From JBCDAP01 sp038747915 (GTDB lineage Bacteria; Planctomycetota; Phycisphaerae; Phycisphaerales; UBA1924): a stretch of 33,890 bases of DNA. Of the stretch, positions 1-10,200 are shown in pieces. The position numbers and the translations under genes were made by a program. Where the stretch lies: assembly GCA_038747915.1 (NCBI GenBank), contig JBCDJJ010000038.1, forward strand, positions 1 to 33,890, written 5' to 3'. Each line of letters opens with the position of its first letter. The stretch's first letter is position 1. The notes beneath the pieces were generated by a model that did not search any database, was not told the DNA's origin, and saw only the letters and a program-made list of their open reading frames with translations.

Positions 1-99
1 GCCCTTGAACACTGGCGGGCAAGCCGCCAGTGGCACCCAAGTCGCGGAGTCGGTCGATCCACCGCTGAGACTGGCGAGACGAGTTGACTTGGTCTGCTC
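1..99. repeat. Left copy of 99-bp terminal inverted repeat
   Basis: Positions 1-99 are the reverse complement of 33753-33851, with one mismatch (position 44 against 33808). The repeat contains a palindromic hairpin at 10-32 (arms CACTGGCGG and CCGCCAGTG) followed by about 60 bp of non-palindromic sequence. The same hairpin family occurs at 13404-13483 and 33814-33890. The match stops at position 100. The window begins inside the element, so its full extent is not visible here. Confidence 0.93.
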
Positions 100-232
100 G
101 AGAAGAGCGCTCGGTGCTGGCGCGCGGCCATCGTGGACGATCGCGTAGAGCACACCGCGTTGTGGTTGTCTCCGCAGTCCCCGGTGGGTGTGGTTGGTGG
201 ATCAGTCCATGGGCTTGCGCCCGTGGCTCGTT

Positions 233-252
233 GGCGTTGCCTAGGCGACGCC
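233..252 (-). terminator. Hairpin at 3' end of the prp transcription unit
   Basis: A 9-bp stem, GGCGTTGCC paired with GGCGACGCC (one G-T wobble), encloses only TA and covers the stop codon of the small minus-strand frame. No T-tract follows on either strand. It could be a weak terminator or 3'-end stabiliser of the prpB-prpC message, but this is uncertain. Confidence 0.25.
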
Positions 253-489
253 CGGTGAGGCGTCTCGCGAGCGACACTCGAGATCGTCGAGTTCGTGCAC
301 GGCGTTGGCTTCGGGTTCTGAGAGCTCGTCGAGCGAGTCGATGGCGCGCATCGTGATGGTGTATTCACGAATCACGCCGATCGCGGTGAGTCCCTTGATG
401 ACCCGGAGGGCGACCCACAGCACCGGTATGAGCAGCTGACGCCGGAACAGGACGGCCAGGGGTATCGCGGCGATCGCCAGGATCAGAAT
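241..489 (-). CDS. Possible small membrane protein downstream of prpC (start unresolved)
   Basis: The minus-strand frame stays open from the prpC stop codon to a TAG at 241-243. Its translation has a hydrophobic first part (ILILAIAAIPLAVLF, then LLIPVLWVALRVIKGL) and an acidic tail (SLDELSEPEANAVHELDD), a plausible layout for a one- or two-helix membrane protein. The only ordinary start codon is GTG at 423, which would cut away the first hydrophobic segment. The longer form would need a rare ATT start near 489. No ribosome binding site was seen. The family was not recognised, and it may be a decayed gene or chance. Confidence 0.3.
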   Translation of the reverse strand: MLILAIAAIPLAVLFRRQLLIPVLWVALRVIKGLTAIGVIREYTITMRAIDSLDELSEPEANAVHELDDLECRSRDASPGVA

Positions 490-525
490 CTGAGTCGTCG
501 ATATGTGTGCCGGTCGGCGGGCGCG

Positions 526-1677
526 TTACGCCCAGCTGCGGCGTGGCTCGCCGACGTAGTTGCTCACCGGGCGGATGAGGCGGTTGTTGGCGTGCTGCTC
601 CATGACGTGGGCGGCCCACCCGGTGATGCGGGCAGCAACGAAGATGGGCGTGTACTGGGGGACGGGGATGCCGAGGACGTAGTACGTCATGCCGCAGGGG
701 AAGTCGACGTTGGGGTGGATCTGCTTCTCATCGCGCATGATGCGGATCATCTCGTCGCCGTAGTCGAACCATTTGACGGCGTCGGGACCCTTCTTCTCGG
801 CGTAGGCGCGGCCGAGGTCGCGGAGGATGGAGGCGCGGTGGTCGCCGTTCTTGTAGACGCGGTGGCCGAAACCCATGAGCTTGCGCTTGGAGGCGAAGGC
901 GTCGCTCATCCACTCGCCGACGGTGCCGTGACCGCTTTGCACATGGCGGTCGACGGAGGTGAGCATCTCCATGGCGGCCTCGTTGGCGCCGCCGTGCAGC
1001 GGGCCCTTGAGGGCGGCGATCGAGCCGGTGACCGAGCCGTGCAGGTCGGACATGGTGCCCGCGATGACGCGGCCGGTGAAGGTCGAGGCGTTGTAGTCGT
1101 GCTCGGCGTAGAGGATGAGCGAGACATCGATGATGTGCTCCTCTTCACCGGTCGGCTTCTCGCCGCGCATCATGTGGAGCAGGTCGCCCGCGAGGGAGAG
1201 CGAGGGATCGGGTGCGACGATGTCGCGACCGTCGATGACGTTCTGCATGTGACCGATGATGGTGGGGATCTGGGCGAGCAGCCGCTTGGACTTCGCGAGG
1301 TTGGCCTCGTGGGTGGACTGCTGACTCTGCGGATCGAGGTTGCCGAGCAGGCTCACCGCGGTGCGGAGGACATCCATAGGGACAGCGGTGTGATTGGCCA
1401 GCATGGGGCCGGCGGCGCGGAGGTAGGTGATCACGTGCTCGGGCAGGGCGCGGTGGGCGGCGAGCTCGGCCTTGAACTCGGCGAGCTCGGCACCGGTCGG
1501 CTTGTGGCCGATGAGGAGGACGTGGGCGACCTCTTCGAAGGTGGCGTGGTGGGCGAGGTCGTGGATGTCGTAGCCGCGGTAGAGCAGCTGGCCCTGCTCG
1601 ACGGAGCAGACGGCGGTGTCACCGGCGACGATGCCTTCGAGGCCGGTGGGCTTGGTGGGGGCGGCGGTGGCGCTCAT
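526..1677 (-). CDS. prpC: 2-methylcitrate synthase / citrate synthase family
   Basis: This is a citrate synthase family enzyme of 383 aa, the usual length for the short bacterial type. It condenses oxaloacetate with propionyl-CoA (2-methylcitrate) or acetyl-CoA (citrate) in the cytoplasm. The catalytic residues are in place: His228 in GPLHGGANEAA, His272 in GFGHRVYK and Asp325 in VDFPCG. The start is ATG at 1677, with GAGGAG about 8 nt upstream. It lies 61 bp downstream of prpB on the same strand, which favours a methylcitrate-cycle role in propionate breakdown. Sequence alone cannot exclude that it is the housekeeping citrate synthase. No prpD lies in the window. Confidence 0.88.
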   Translation of the reverse strand: MSATAAPTKPTGLEGIVAGDTAVCSVEQGQLLYRGYDIHDLAHHATFEEVAHVLLIGHKPTGAELAEFKAELAAHRALPEHVITYLRAAGPMLANHTAVPMDVLRTAVSLLGNLDPQSQQSTHEANLAKSKRLLAQIPTIIGHMQNVIDGRDIVAPDPSLSLAGDLLHMMRGEKPTGEEEHIIDVSLILYAEHDYNASTFTGRVIAGTMSDLHGSVTGSIAALKGPLHGGANEAAMEMLTSVDRHVQSGHGTVGEWMSDAFASKRKLMGFGHRVYKNGDHRASILRDLGRAYAEKKGPDAVKWFDYGDEMIRIMRDEKQIHPNVDFPCGMTYYVLGIPVPQYTPIFVAARITGWAAHVMEQHANNRLIRPVSNYVGEPRRSWA

Positions 1678-1738
1678 GGTGCTCTCCTCGTTGCGATGGG
1701 TGGGGTCGCGGGGGGGTGCGGGTGGGGATGGTATGGGG

Positions 1739-2701
1739 TCAATCGGCGGAGCCGAATCGCCACTCCAGCCCGGGTTGGTAGCCGAGCAGGTTGTAGAGGT
1801 CTGCTCGCGTCAGCATGGTGTCGAGCTGCGCTGAGACGTCGCCTTGTTCGTGCAAGGAATTCAGCAGCGTGCGTGCGGCGCCCATGGCGCTGCGGAGTGT
1901 GCTGACGGGCCAGATGACGGTGTGGTACCCGAGGCGCTCGAACTCGGCGAGTGAGGTGATGGGGGTTTTGCCGAACTCGGTCATGTTGGCGAGGAGGAAG
2001 GGGCCACCCTGCGGCGCGAGGCCGAGGCCGCCCATATCGCGCATGGCGGCCGCGAAGGTCTCGAAGCCCTCGAGTGTGGAGAGGCCCTCGGGGAAGATCA
2101 TGTCGGCTCCGGCCTCGACATAGGCGCGGGCGCGCTCGATCGCACCGTCGAGGCCTTCGACGGAGAAGGCGTCGGTGCGCGCGCACACGATGAAGGGGCC
2201 TCGGGATTCGGGACTCGTGATTCGAGATTCGGAGAGGGCATCGCGTGCATCGGCAGCGGCCTCGATTTTTTCGACGAAGTGGTCGGTCGGGACGAGTGCT
2301 TTGCCGTCGAGGTGGCCGCACCGTTTGGGGAAGACCTGGTCTTCGATATGCAAGCCCGCGGCGCCGGCGCGGTGGTACTCGTGGACGACGCGCCGGACCA
2401 TCTCGGCTTCGCCGAAGCCGGTGTCGGCGTCGGCGATGATGGGGAGCTTTGAACCGAGCCAGACCTGGTGGATGACGCTCGTGAACTCGGCGAGGCCGAG
2501 GAGGCCGATGTCTGGGACGCCGTAGCTCGCGGTGACAGCGGCGCCGGAGACGTAGGCGGCGTCGAAGCCGGTGTCGCGGACCAGGCGCGCGCACAGGCCG
2601 TTGAAGGCGCCGGGCAGGCCGAGGCACCGGGTGCGCATGAGGGCGCGGAGGTGATCAGCCGGGGCGGATGACGTCTCGATCGCGGCGGTCGGGGTGGGCA
2701 T
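1739..2701 (-). CDS. prpB: 2-methylisocitrate lyase (ICL/PEP mutase superfamily)
   Basis: A 320-aa enzyme that cleaves 2-methylisocitrate to pyruvate and succinate, the last step of the methylcitrate cycle. The superfamily signature KRCGH is at residues 126-130, with the catalytic Cys at 128. DADTGFG (91-97) and HIEDQ (118-122) supply metal-binding acidic residues. ATG at 2701 was chosen because a TACAGT hexamer ends 6 nt before it. Upstream codons of the open frame run through intergenic repeats and are not plausible coding. Against E. coli PrpB as I remember it, residues 157-168 (SESRITSPESRG) form an extra segment encoded by a palindromic repeat also found at 12303-12386. A second extra segment lies before LLANMTEFG. 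Activity on related 2-methylmalate-type substrates cannot be excluded. Confidence 0.87.
   Translation of the reverse strand: MPTPTAAIETSSAPADHLRALMRTRCLGLPGAFNGLCARLVRDTGFDAAYVSGAAVTASYGVPDIGLLGLAEFTSVIHQVWLGSKLPIIADADTGFGEAEMVRRVVHEYHRAGAAGLHIEDQVFPKRCGHLDGKALVPTDHFVEKIEAAADARDALSESRITSPESRGPFIVCARTDAFSVEGLDGAIERARAYVEAGADMIFPEGLSTLEGFETFAAAMRDMGGLGLAPQGGPFLLANMTEFGKTPITSLAEFERLGYHTVIWPVSTLRSAMGAARTLLNSLHEQGDVSAQLDTMLTRADLYNLLGYQPGLEWRFGSAD
2201..2233. repeat. Palindromic repeat (GATTCG family) inside prpB
   Basis: This 33-bp segment carries repeated GATTCG units and the block CTCGTGATTCG, shared with the intergenic doublet at 12303-12386. It lies in frame within prpB and encodes residues 157-167. 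The segment matches the size of an extra stretch absent from E. coli PrpB as I recall it. It is therefore likely an inserted repeat that the enzyme tolerates in a surface loop. Confidence 0.75.
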
Positions 2702-2707
2702 CCAGGG

Positions 2708-2713
2708 ACTGTA
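2708..2713 (-). promoter_or_regulatory. -10 hexamer of prpB, leaderless type
   Basis: On the minus strand TACAGT is followed by CCCTGG and then the prpB ATG. With transcription starting about 7 nt after the hexamer, the mRNA would begin at or next to the start codon. There is no Shine-Dalgarno sequence and no clear -35. Confidence 0.5.
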
Positions 2714-2735
2714 GAGCGGCCGCTTGGATTCGGCG

Positions 2736-2780
2736 TTGGTTGGCGCGCCGGTCCGCGGGCTGGCGCCCGCGGCTCGTGAT
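2736..2780. repeat. Palindromic repeat, GGGC/GCCC family
   Basis: The core CCGCGGGC-tggc-GCCCGCGG is followed by GCTCGTGA. About 15 bp of upstream flank (GTTGGTTG and neighbours) is shared with the copy at 7372-7418. Other copies are at 205-233 and 7546-7575. It lies upstream of prpB and is not coding. Confidence 0.8.
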
Positions 2781-2850
2781 ATTGCGTGATATTGGGGGTG
2801 TGTAGCGTGGAAAGGTGGCGTCCGCGGTTTCTCCACGGCACCCGGCCGAT

Positions 2851-2880
2851 GTTCGTGGGGGCGGGACGCTCCCGCCACCG
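2851..2880. repeat. Single palindrome of the GTGGGAGC family
   Basis: GTGGGGGCGGGA-CGC-TCCCGCCAC-type hairpin, preceded by GTTC and followed by CACC exactly as in the right-hand halves of the doublets at 10592-10662 and 25905-25988. The left-hand partner is missing or decayed here. Confidence 0.7.
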
Positions 2881-2900
2881 GCTATGGCGGCTCGACGATG

Positions 2901-4247
2901 TCAGTGAGTTTCGGTCGTGGCCAGCTGGAAGGGATAGATGGCGGGGAGGCCGAGGAGCGTGGTGAGCTCGTCGAGGGCGTCTTGGGATTCGCGTTCGAGA
3001 GCGGGGTCGGCGAGTTCGTCGGGCGTGAGTGTCTCGCGGTAGTGGCGGTCGACCCAGCGCTCGAGCTCGTCGAGGCGGTCGGGTGTGGCGATCACGCCGG
3101 GCGCGACGGACGCGGCTTCGTTCTCGGTGAGCGCGACGCGGAGGCGCAGGCAGGCGGGGCCGCCGCCGTTGCGCATGCTCTCGCGGACCTCGGCGTAGAC
3201 GACGGCGGCGATACCCGCGCGGCCGACGAGGGAGTCGGCGACGGCGCTCGCCCCGGGGTGGTCGCGGACCTCGCACGGCGCGAGGAGTGTGAGGCCGTCA
3301 TCGGGCGTGCGGAGCAGCTGGCTGTTGAAGAGGTAGGTGCGCACCGCGTCGTCGATGGGGAGCTCGGCGTCGGTGATGCGGATGGGCTCGAGGGCATCGT
3401 CGGTGGCGCGGCGGAGGGCATCGAGAACAGCGGCTTCGTCGGCGAAGGCGTGCTCGTGGTAGAGGAGTGTGCGCTCGGTGCCGACAGCGATGACATCGTT
3501 GTGGAAGACGCCGTGATCGATGGCGTGCGGCGACTGGTGGGCGAAGACGAGCCGGTCGGGGTCGACGGTGTGGTGCCGGGCGACGGCGCGCGCGGCGCGC
3601 TCGGTCTGACGGGCGGGGTAGCGCTCGGGGCGGGGGGCGGCTGGGTCGATCGCGGCGCCGTAGACGTAGAGCTCGACACCGGGCTCGCCGTGCGCTGGGC
3701 AGAGGGTGGTGTGGTTGGCGGCGCCCTCGTCGCTGAGTGCTGGAAGACCTGGCAGCGGGTCGTGGACCGCGAAGAGCGCATCGTTGGCGAAGATCGCGCG
3801 CACCGTGCGCACGGTCTGTGGTGGTTCGATCGCGCGGTGGGTATTGGAGGCGAGGTTGGCGGGGGTGAGATGCACGCGCGCATCGGCGGTGTGGATCGAT
3901 GGGCTGACGGTGGCGGCGTTGGCGGCCCACATCGCGCTGGCGGAGCACGCAACATGCACCAGCGCGGGGTCGGCTTCGGCGGCGGTCGTGAGGAGTTGCT
4001 CGGCGTTACCGGTGAAGCCGAGGGTGCGCAGCAGGTCGAGGTCGGGCCGGTGGTGCGGTGGGAGGATCGCTTGTGGGACGCCGAGCGCGAGCACTTGTCG
4101 CATCTTGGCGAGACCTTGTTTGGCGGCATCGCGCGGCTTCGAGGTTGAACCGCCGCTCTTCGCCGAGGCGATGTTGCCGTAGGCGAGCGCGGCGTAGTTG
4201 TGCGTCGGGCCAACGATGCTGTCGAAGTTGAATTCTCTCGCCGTCAC
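2901..4247 (-). CDS. astB: N-succinylarginine dihydrolase
   Basis: A 448-aa cytoplasmic hydrolase, within about one residue of the usual AstB length. It converts N2-succinylarginine to succinylornithine, CO2 and ammonia, the second step of the arginine succinyltransferase pathway. Family landmarks are the N-terminal EFNFDSIVGPTHNYAAL block, LPPHHRPDL, FHNDVIAVG, and a C-terminal MRNGGGPACLRLRV that holds the catalytic Cys. GTG at 4247 was chosen because the AstB homology begins there and TATCCT ends 6 nt upstream. The longer open frame adds proline- and arginine-rich sequence typical of non-coding DNA. None of astA, astC, astD or astE is nearby, so either the pathway is dispersed or the enzyme works alone. 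It is divergent from the PPOX-like gene. Confidence 0.93.
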   Translation of the reverse strand: MTAREFNFDSIVGPTHNYAALAYGNIASAKSGGSTSKPRDAAKQGLAKMRQVLALGVPQAILPPHHRPDLDLLRTLGFTGNAEQLLTTAAEADPALVHVACSASAMWAANAATVSPSIHTADARVHLTPANLASNTHRAIEPPQTVRTVRAIFANDALFAVHDPLPGLPALSDEGAANHTTLCPAHGEPGVELYVYGAAIDPAAPRPERYPARQTERAARAVARHHTVDPDRLVFAHQSPHAIDHGVFHNDVIAVGTERTLLYHEHAFADEAAVLDALRRATDDALEPIRITDAELPIDDAVRTYLFNSQLLRTPDDGLTLLAPCEVRDHPGASAVADSLVGRAGIAAVVYAEVRESMRNGGGPACLRLRVALTENEAASVAPGVIATPDRLDELERWVDRHYRETLTPDELADPALERESQDALDELTTLLGLPAIYPFQLATTETH

Positions 4248-7200
4248 GCCGCGAGGATACGTCGGCGCCGAGCGTCGTGGGATGTCATGATGTCGCAATG
4301 TTGGCCCCTGACCAGGTTGATGTGTTGGTGTTGCTGGGCGAGGTGTGGTCGATGCTCGCGCACGGCGCGGCGGATCGTCGACGGGCGTGTCACACCCCAA
4401 CATTGGTGACCGTTGATGCGGGTGGTCGTCCGTGCGCACGCACGGTGGTGTTGCGTGGTGTGGATCCTGAGGTTGGCACGCTGCGGTGTCACACCGATGC
4501 TCGGTCACCGAAGGTTGACGAGATCACTCGATCGGGGTGGGTGTCGTGGCATGTCTACGACATGGCGGCGAAGGTGCAGCTTCGTTGCGGTGGCTCGGCG
4601 CGCGTGGAGCGCGAGGGGGCGACGGTTGACGTGGCGTGGGACAACACGCCTCTGATGAGCCGGCGGTGTTACCTCGCGCCGCGTGCGCCCGGCGCGCCGA
4701 GCGAGGGCCCGAGTGCGAATCTGCCCGAGGCACTCATCGAGCGCGACCCGACGAGCGAGGAGAGCGAAGGCGGGCGGGCGCATTTCGCGGTGGTGGTGTG
4801 CGATGTGTTGGAGATCGAGTGGCTGTGGTTGCATCACGCGGGCCATCGGCGTGCGTGGTGGTCGCGTGACGGGGTCGGTGAGGCGTGGCGTGGCGGGTGG
4901 CTCGAGCCGTAGCGATGCGGTGTGGCGGCGAGTTTGGTGGGATTGGCAGCATTTTTGTGGGCCGGCTTGAGATGCCCGATCGAGGTGGTAGGGTGTGAAC
5001 GATGCCCTCTCTCGCGGCAGCACGGCTTGCGTCCGTGGGTCCTCGGTGGCTTGCGAGCCGGTACCGGCGTGTGCGATCGCTGACTGATCAGCTCGCGGAG
5101 CCTCTTTCGCCGGAAGACTGCTGCGTGCAGTCTCAGACGGACAGCTCTCCGGCGAAGTGGCATCTGGCGCACACCACGTGGTTCTTCGAGCGGTTCGTGT
5201 TGAGCGAATACGAGGCCGGTTTTTCGCCGCACGACGAGCGGTACAACTTCTTGTTCAACTCGTATTACGTGCGCGCGGGCGATCGTCAGCCTCGGCCGAA
5301 GCGGGGGATGATCACGCGGCCGAGTCTGGGCGAGGTGTTGGCGTACCGCGCGAGTGTCGATGAGCGGATGGGGGCGCTGCTGGGCGGCGAACCATCGGCC
5401 GAGGCGCTGGAGCTGATCGAGATCGGCCTGCACCACGAGCAGCAGCATCAGGAGCTGTTGGTGGCGGACATCAAGCACCTGCTGTCGTGCAACCCGTTCG
5501 GCGAGGCGTACGCGTCGTGGACGCGGAGTGACGATGGTTTGGTCGCGGGCGAGGCGCGGCCGGGGGGTGGGGTGCCGGCGATGAGTTTCGTGGAGTGCGA
5601 GGGTGGGTCGCGGTGGATCGGGGCGGATGCGAGCCGCACGTTCTGCTACGACAACGAGCGTGGTCGTCACGAGGTGCTGGTGCTGCCGTTCGCGATCGCG
5701 GATCGTCCGTTGTGCAACGCCGAGGTACTGGCGTTTGTGGAGGGTGGTGGGTACGAGCGGCCCGAGCTGTGGCTCGACGATGGGTGGGCGTGGGTGGTCG
5801 GGCACGGCGTGTCGGCGCCGATGTACTGGCGTGCGTCGGAGGCTGGTTGGTCGTGTTTCACGCTGGAGGGGTGGCGCACGGTGGATGCGGGGCGGCCGGC
5901 GTGTCATCTGTCGTATTACGAGGCGGATGCGATCGCGCGGTTCTTGGGCGCTCGGTTGCCGACGGAGGTGGAGTGGGAGGTGGCGTGTGTGCGCCGCGGG
6001 GAGCGAGGGCGGCTGCTCGACCAGGACGATGTATTCCGCAAGGGTCTGGAGCCGAGCGTGAGTCCATCGCCGCACGAGGGGTGGCTGGCGCAGATGATGG
6101 GCGATGTGTGGGAGTGGACGAGTTCGGCCTACGGGCCGTATCCGGGCTTTCGGGCGCCCGAGGGCGCACTCGGCGAGTACAACGGTAAGTTCATGGTGAA
6201 TCAGATGGTGTGTCGCGGCGGGAGCTTCGCGACACCGGCGGATCACATCCGCCCGACATATCGCAATTTCTTTCATCCCGAGAAGCGATGGGCGTTCACC
6301 GGCGTCCGACTCGCCAAGGACGTGTGATGCCCTCAGGACAGACGGACGGATCGGCCCACCCGGCGCTCATCGACGACGGGCCCGGACGACATTTATTCCT
6401 CGCGGACGTGCTGGACGGGTTGTCGCGGCCTCAGAAGCGATTGTGGCCCAAGTGGTTTTACGATGCGCGAGGGTCGGAGATCTTCGAGGCCATCACGGAG
6501 CAGCCGGAGTACTACCCGACGCGGACCGAGCGATCGATCCTGGAAGGGCAGTCGGGCGACATCGCGGGGGTGATCGGTCCGAACGCAGCGTTGATCGAGC
6601 CGGGGTCGGGCTCGTCGATCAAGAGCGAGGTGGTGCTGGAGGCGATGATCGAGCCCGCGGCGTACGTCCCGATGGAGATCTCGCGGGACATGCTGGAGGA
6701 GGCGGTGGAGCGTCTCCGCGGGCGTTTCCCGGGCCTGCCGGTACACCCGGTCGCGGCGGACTTCATGGACGACATGGCGGTGCCTGAGATCGAGGAAGAT
6801 GTGGCGTGCCGTGTGGTGTTCTTCCCCGGCTCGACCTTTGGCAATATGGAGAAGAATGAACGGGCGGCGCTGCTCGACCGGTTCCACCGCCTTGCAGCGG
6901 AGACCCCGGAGGGCGAGATGTGCCCCGGCGGGCTCTTGATGGGCTTCGACCTGCACAAGGACACGGCGACGCTCGAGGCGGCGTACAACGACGCGGCGGG
7001 TGTGACGGCCGAGTTCAACCTGAACCTGCTGACGCGGATCAACAGTGAGCTCGGCGGCGACTTCGATCTCGATGGGTTCGAGCACCGGGCGGTGTACGAC
7101 CCGATCGAGCGGCGGATCGAGATGCGTTTGTACGCGCTCGAGGATCAAACGGTGACGGTGGACGAGCAGTCGTTCGAGTTCGAGGCGGGCGAGCACATCC

Positions 7201-10200
7201 TGACGGAGTACTCGCACAAGTTCACGCGTGAGTCGATGGCGGAGGAGCTGCACGAGAGCCGGTTTGAGGCGGAGCACGTGTGGACGGATGAGGATGACCG
7301 GTTCGGGCTGGTGTTCGCGCGGGCGTAGGGGTCGGTGAACGGGCGGTGATTCGGCCTCACGTGGTGCGTGACGTTGGTTGATGTGCCGGTCCGCGGGCTC
7401 GCGCCCGCGGCTCGTGAGCTGTTCGATCTGGCGGCGCCAGTGCCGCCCGCACGCCTCGTGGAGAACACCGTGTAGCGGTTGTCTTCGGGGGACGGGTCCG
7501 GTGTGTCAGGTGGTCACGTGGTGAGTGGTGTTGGGTGGTGCGCGTGTCCGCGGGCTGGCGCCCGCGGCTCGTGAGGGATGGGGGAGGAGGGTGATTAGCG
7601 CTGCTTGGCAAGATTTTATCTTGTCAGACACGATTTTCTCTTGCGTATCTGCGGGATCTCCCCGATAATTTCCGGGCTTCCCACAGGCAAGGGGACCGTG
7701 TTATGGACGTTGAAATCCTCTCCCGGCTGCAGTTCGCGGGAACGATCATGTTCCACTATCTGTTCCCGCCGCTGACCATCGGCCTCGGTGTATTGATGGT
7801 GATTCTCGAGGGTCTCTGGCTCACGACCGGCAAAGCCGTGTACGAGTCGGCGGCGCGGTTCTGGACGAAGATCTTCGCGTTGAACTTCGCGCTCGGCGTG
7901 GCGAGCGGGATCGTGATGGAGTTTCAATTCGGCACGAACTGGGCGGTGTACTCGGACTTCGTGGGCGATGTGTTCGGCTCGGCGCTGGCGGCGGAGGGGA
8001 TCTTCGCGTTCTTCTTAGAGAGCGGGTTCCTGGCGGTGCTGGTGTTCGGGTGGGACCGGGTGAGCAAGAAGGTGCATTTCTTGAGCACCTGCCTGGTGTC
8101 TCTTGGGTCGATGTTCAGCGCGGTGTGGATCGTGGTGGCGAACTCGTGGCAGCAGACGCCGGCGGGCTACCACATCGTGCCGCGTCTTGACCGGGATGGT
8201 CAGCCGCTGGTGCTCGATGGTGTGCCGCAGTTCCGGGCGGAGATCACGGACTTCTGGGCGCTGGTATTCAACCCGTCGTCGGTGGATCGTCTGACGCACG
8301 TGCTGATCGGCGCGCTGATCATGGGCAGCTTCTTCATGCTGTCGGTGGCGTGCTGGTACTTGGTGAAGAACCGCCACGTGCCGTTTGCGCGGGTGTGCGT
8401 GAAGACAGCGTTGCCGGTGGCGGTGATCGCGTCGTTGCTGTCGCTCGTGACGGGTCACGACCAGGCAAACAAGGTGGCGGAGACGCAGCCGGCGAAGCTG
8501 GCGGCGTACGAGGGGCACTTCGAGACCGGGACCGGCGATCTGTATCTCTTTGGGTGGCCGGTGGAGTACGACGAGCCGAACGAAGACGGCGCGATCGGTG
8601 AGGTGAAGTACGGCCTGGCGATCCCGAAGATGCTGAGCGTGCTGATCAACTGGCCGGCGAAGCCGATGGATGAAGCCGGCGAGACGCCGGTGCCGGGGCT
8701 CGACAAATTCGCGAGCGAGGATCGGCCGCCTGTGTGGCTGCCGTTCCAGATGTACCACCTGATGGTGGTGCTGGGGATGGTGTTCATCGCGCTGAGCGTG
8801 GTGAGCACGGTGCTGGCGTTCACCGGGCAGTTCTGGAAGCACCGGTGGGTACACTGGGTGTGGGTCGTGATGGTGATCGCTCCGGTGGTGGCGAATCAGG
8901 CGGGGTGGATCGCAGCGGAGGTGGGTCGTCAGCCGTGGATCGTGTACCCGACGATCAGCGATGAAGCGAAGGCGGTGCTGGCGAGCGAGACGGGGGCGCT
9001 GCCTCAGCTCACGCCCGATGCACTGCTCGAGAGCGGTGAGACCGCGATCGCGATGGGCACGGACGGGATCACGCTCCGCGGGCTTCGGGTAAGCGAGGCG
9101 CTGTCGAAGAACGTCGAGGCGCACCAGGTGCTGGGCTCGATCATCTTGTTCGGACTGATCTACGCGCTGCTGTTCGGCGTGTGGATCTTCGTGCTGAACT
9201 CGAAGATCCAGCACGGGCCGGAGGATCCACCGGATCCGAACGCGCAGCGGGCGCGCGGCGGCAAGTTCTTCGAGACCGCGTCGGAGCTGACCGACCCGTC
9301 GGGCCAGAGCTTCACGGAGACAGCGGGAGATGAGGCGAATCCGTACGCCGGCGAGCCTTCACGGAGGCAAGATGCCCCTGCCACCGGCGCTCATAGGGGT
9401 GCCGCGGTACTCGCCGAAGGCGAGAACCGCGAAGACGAGTGTGAGAGCGCAGCCCTCCGGCTTCCCGCTTCGCGGGTAGCCGGGCACCCGGGTTCGGATC
9501 AATCTGGAAAGCGGGGTGCGGCATGATGGATCTGCTCTCGCACGATGCGTTGACGGTGATCTGGTTCGTGCTGCTCGGTGTGCTGCTGATCGGGTACGCG
9601 ATCCTCGATGGGTTCGACCTGGGTGTAGGGATCATCCACCCGTTCGTGTCGAAGTCGGATACGGATCGCCGGCTCGTCATGAACTCGATCGGCCCGCTGT
9701 GGGACGGGAACGAGGTGTGGCTCATCACCTTCGGTGGGGCCCTGTTCGCGGCGTTCCCGCACGCGTACAGCTCTGTGTTCAGCGGGTTTTACACGGCGTT
9801 CATGCTGCTGCTGTTTGCGCTGATTTTCCGTGCGGTCTCGCTCGAGTTCCGCAGCAAGGTGAAGGGCAAGGGCTGGCGGACGATCTGGGACTACGGCTTC
9901 TTTGGCGCTTCGCTTCTCGCGGCGCTCTTGTTCGGTGTGGCGGGTGGGAACCTGATCGCCGGGATGAACGTCGACGAGGCGGGGATCATCCGTGGCACGG
10001 TGCTGAATCAGCTGTGGCACCCCGAGACCGGGCCGTACCCGCTCGTGGTGGGCCTGATGACCGTGGCGCTATTCGCGATGCACGGCTCGATCTACCTGTA
10101 CCTCAAGACCGAGGGCGAGCTCCAGGCCAGTGCTCGGAAGCTCATCTGGGTGTTCTACTTCGTGTTCGCGGCGCTGTTCGTGGCGGCGACCGCCATGACC

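Larger units (their letters stand above)
100..525. other. Gene-poor stretch downstream of prpC
   Basis: No confidently coding gene is seen. The stretch holds a diverged copy of the GGGC/GCCC palindrome family (205-233), a hairpin at 233-252, and a hydrophobic open frame on the minus strand (separate entry). The palindrome copy reads CCATGGGC/GCCCGTGG where the other copies read CCGCGGGC/GCCCGCGG. The paired change keeps the stem (one A-T pair and one G-T wobble). Confidence 0.6.
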